The notes beneath the pieces were generated by a model, which was not told the origin of the DNA, did not search any database, and was given only the letters and a program-made list of their open reading frames with translations. A DNA stretch of 64,000 nucleotides from Chryseobacterium sp. SNU WT5 (GTDB lineage Bacteria > Bacteroidota > Bacteroidia > Flavobacteriales > Weeksellaceae), in the NCBI RefSeq assembly GCF_007362475.1, contig NZ_CP041687.1, positions 2,170,001 through 2,234,000 on the forward strand, read 5' to 3'. Made by a program: the position numbers and the translations under genes. The first letter of the stretch is position 1, and each line of letters opens with the position of its first letter. Shown here piece after piece: positions 62,334 through 64,000 of this stretch.

Positions 62334-62702
62334 TTTCAGGTTTCAGCTAAGCCTTATACACTCCACGGATTACTCTTAGAAATTAGGGATACAAAATCAA
62401 TTGCTCGTTCAAGTTTAGAGGTAATAAAAATTTTAAAAAGAATATGACACTTCTCAATTAATTGAAGCAACCAATAAAGAGAAACTATTAAAAATTACGG
62501 TGAGATCCTGGTTTAAATTGAAATTTGATTATTTCGCCAATCCACTCCAAGATTACGATAATTCTACATTATTGATTAAAGTGGAGAATCGAAATATAAA
62601 AGAAGCTGATTTACCAGAACTTGCTCAGAAGGAAAGTATTATCTTCGAAAAGATAATAATCCGGTGGAGATTGATAAACCAATTTATTATTCCGCAGAAT
62701 GA
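62334..62702 (+). pseudogene. Decayed gene remnant with two frameshifts
   Basis: Three protein-like segments can be joined. Segment 1 (62334-62438) includes SAKPYTLHGLLLEIRDTKS. Segment 2 starts at 62440 one base out of frame (the A5 run at 62435-62439 would need one base fewer) and includes LIEATNKEKLLKITVRSWF and NRNIKEADLPELAQKES. Segment 3 (from about 62652, the A4 run at 62648-62651 would need one base more) ends DNNPVEIDKPIYYSAE and TGA at 62700-62702. There is no start codon, so the 5' end is missing. The family is not recognised. A GTG-initiated frame at 62500-62751 is only segment 2 read on into the wrong frame. Confidence 0.6.
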
Positions 62703-62706
62703 ATTC

Positions 62707-62733
62707 AAACGCTTGTTACGAAGCGTTTTTTTT
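62707..62733 (+). terminator. Terminator directly after the gene remnant
   Basis: An 8-base stem AAACGCTT/AAGCGTTT with a 6-base loop and a T run, starting 5 bases past the TGA of the remnant. Its survival suggests that the remnant once was a functional transcription unit. Confidence 0.75.
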
Positions 62734-62776
62734 ATGATAATTTCTGCCTAAGAGCAAAATTTACGCCAATTTTTAG

Positions 62777-62784
62777 TAAGTTTG
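62777..62784 (+). promoter_or_regulatory. -7 box (TAAGTTTG) upstream of asnS
   Basis: TAAGTTTG fits TAnnTTTG and lies 72 bases before the asnS ATG. Confidence 0.4.
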
Positions 62785-62856
62785 CATGTACTGATTATAA
62801 ATACATTGGAAAACTTAAAAGGATTCCGAAATAAATAAAATATTGATTGTTAGCGC

Positions 62857-64000
62857 ATGAGAACGACTATTAAAGAATTACTTGGAGATTATAAAAAACT
62901 ACTTCATCACGACATTACCATTCAAGGTTGGGTTAGAGCATTTCGTTCGAACCGATTCATTGCTTTGAATGATGGATCAACTATTAATAACTTGCAAATC
63001 GTTGTAGATTTCGAAAAATTCGACGAGAATATTTTGAAGCATATCAGCAATTCTGCGTCATTAAAAATTGTAGGCGAAGTAGTCGAAAGTCAAGGTGCGG
63101 GACAAAGCATCGAAATCATTGCCAAGAAGATTATTATTCTGGGTGAAAATTTTACTGAAGAGAGAGATAAGACCATTCTACAACCTAAAAAACATTCTTT
63201 GGAGGTTTTACGGGAGCAAGCACATTTACGTTTCCGTACCAATTTGTTCAGCGCAGTCTTTAGAGTAAGAAGTTCGGTGAGTTTCGCCATTCACCAGTTC
63301 TTTAATCAAAACCAGTTTTTCTACATGAACACGCCAATTATTACGGGTGCAGATGCAGAAGGAGCTGGCGAAATGTTCAGCGTTACCAATTTTGATTTAA
63401 ATGAAATTCCTCGTAGCGAAGACGGAGCAATTGATTTCAGCCAGGATTTTTTTGGTAAGAAAACAAACCTTACCGTTTCAGGACAGTTAAGTGTAGAAAC
63501 TGCCATGATGGGATTAGGTAGAGTATATACCTTTGGACCTACTTTCCGCGCAGAGAATTCTAATACCACGCGGCACCTTGCAGAATTCTGGATGGTGGAA
63601 CCTGAAGTTGCTTTTAATAATTTAGAAGATAATATTGATCTTGCAGAAGATTTCTTGAAATATGTTATCAACTATGTTCTGGAAAATTGTAAAGATGATT
63701 TAGAGTTTTTAGATAAGCGATTTGCTGAAGAGCAAAAACAAAAACCAGAGAAAGACAGAGCTTCCGAAGGATTGCTTGAAAAATTACAGAATGTAATTCA
63801 GAAAAGATTTAAGAGAGTTTCCTATACGGAAGCAATTGATATTCTAAGAAATTCAAAAGAAAATAAAAAAGGGAAATTCCAATTCCCTATCGAAGAATGG
63901 GGTGCTGATCTACAAAGTGAGCATGAACGTTTCTTAGTAGAAAAGCATTTTGAATGTCCTGTTGTCCTTTTTGATTATCCAAAAGAAATCAAAGCGTTCT
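62857..64000 (+). CDS. asnS: Asparaginyl-tRNA synthetase, 3' end outside window
   Basis: The first 381 residues of a class IIb aminoacyl-tRNA synthetase; the frame is open to the right edge. The anticodon-binding OB domain (1 to about 105) begins with IKELLGDYKKLLHHDITIQG and has GWVRAFRSNRFIALNDGS. The catalytic core follows: NTPIITGADAEGAGEMF, SGQLSVETAMMGLGRVYTFGPTFRAENS-type motif 2 region, and the EFWMVEPE segment. The long insertion after DFSQDFFGKK is common in Bacteroidota AsnS. It charges tRNA-Asn. The missing end should contain about 100 residues with motif 3. Confidence 0.95.
   Translation, partial: MRTTIKELLGDYKKLLHHDITIQGWVRAFRSNRFIALNDGSTINNLQIVVDFEKFDENILKHISNSASLKIVGEVVESQGAGQSIEIIAKKIIILGENFTEERDKTILQPKKHSLEVLREQAHLRFRTNLFSAVFRVRSSVSFAIHQFFNQNQFFYMNTPIITGADAEGAGEMFSVTNFDLNEIPRSEDGAIDFSQDFFGKKTNLTVSGQLSVETAMMGLGRVYTFGPTFRAENSNTTRHLAEFWMVEPEVAFNNLEDNIDLAEDFLKYVINYVLENCKDDLEFLDKRFAEEQKQKPEKDRASEGLLEKLQNVIQKRFKRVSYTEAIDILRNSKENKKGKFQFPIEEWGADLQSEHERFLVEKHFECPVVLFDYPKEIKAF

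Noticed and set aside
62500-62751. An 83-residue frame starting with GTG
   Set aside because: Only its first part is protein-like. The last 30 residues read the wrong frame of the same remnant, and the true tail is in another frame ending at 62702. Reported as a pseudogene instead.

Overview
The window is chromosomal DNA of a flavobacterium, most likely from the Chryseobacterium/Kaistella group of the Bacteroidota. The grounds are low GC content, type IX secretion (T9SS) sorting domains on several secreted proteins, a Bat (Bacteroides aerotolerance) cluster, a mevalonate-pathway enzyme, and promoters of the Bacteroidota type (TAnnTTTG about 5-35 bases before many start codons, sometimes with an upstream TTG). 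Genus is inferred from gene content and style, not from a marker-gene comparison. Nearly everything is ordinary chromosomal gene content. I see no prophage, insertion sequence, CRISPR array or rRNA, and only one tRNA (Phe).

Layout. 1-5.1 kb: the end of a very large repetitive T9SS type B protein (its 5' end lies outside the window), then a YpdA-like bacillithiol disulfide reductase. 5.2-11.1 kb: menC, a GNAT and fbp on the minus strand; aspartate kinase and a fused PlsC/GNAT aminolipid acyltransferase on the plus strand. 11.1-17.0 kb: tRNA-Phe, a CPBP membrane protease, a small conserved protein, and two secreted T9SS type A proteins including an M36 metalloprotease. 17.3-24.6 kb: DUF421 protein, MutS2 lacking an Smr domain, GNAT, uracil-DNA glycosylase, lipoprotein, DUF456 protein, MscS channel, pdxJ. 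24.7-29.4 kb: alpha/beta hydrolase, SDR epimerase, acyl-CoA ligase, diphosphomevalonate decarboxylase. 29.8-38.3 kb: MarC protein with a tiny membrane protein, then the complete minus-strand MoxR-DUF58-BatA-BatB-BatC-BatD cluster. 38.5-46.4 kb: DinB, rlmB, a Gre-like factor, nitroreductase, TM2 protein, hemB, an orphan T9SS sorting-domain protein, ndh-trmD, an endonuclease/exonuclease/phosphatase-family enzyme and an Lrp regulator. 46.5-50.3 kb: deoC beside a two-domain ALDH16-like aldehyde dehydrogenase, a plausible deoxyribose catabolic pair. 50.3-55.9 kb: a lysine-rich 11-residue-repeat protein, GH25 muramidase, thioredoxin-like protein, carboxypeptidase-regulatory-like protein, ABC-F ATPase. 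56.2-60.5 kb: amino-acid permease, TonB-dependent siderophore receptor and a PepSY-type membrane protein. 61-64 kb: rpsP with a very long tail, rimM, a decayed gene, and the start of asnS, which runs off the right edge.

Points that stand out: (i) tandem copies of a small hairpin in the rpsP leader and a 233-residue S16; (ii) a secreted protein with four back-to-back 11-residue lysine-rich repeats resembling LEA-type repeats; (iii) the deoC/ALDH16 pair; (iv) a protein that is little more than a signal peptide plus a T9SS sorting domain; (v) a two-frameshift gene remnant between rimM and asnS; (vi) two families of degenerate intergenic repeats, one with four copies in the window. I found no strong evidence for a wholly new defence or mobile system.
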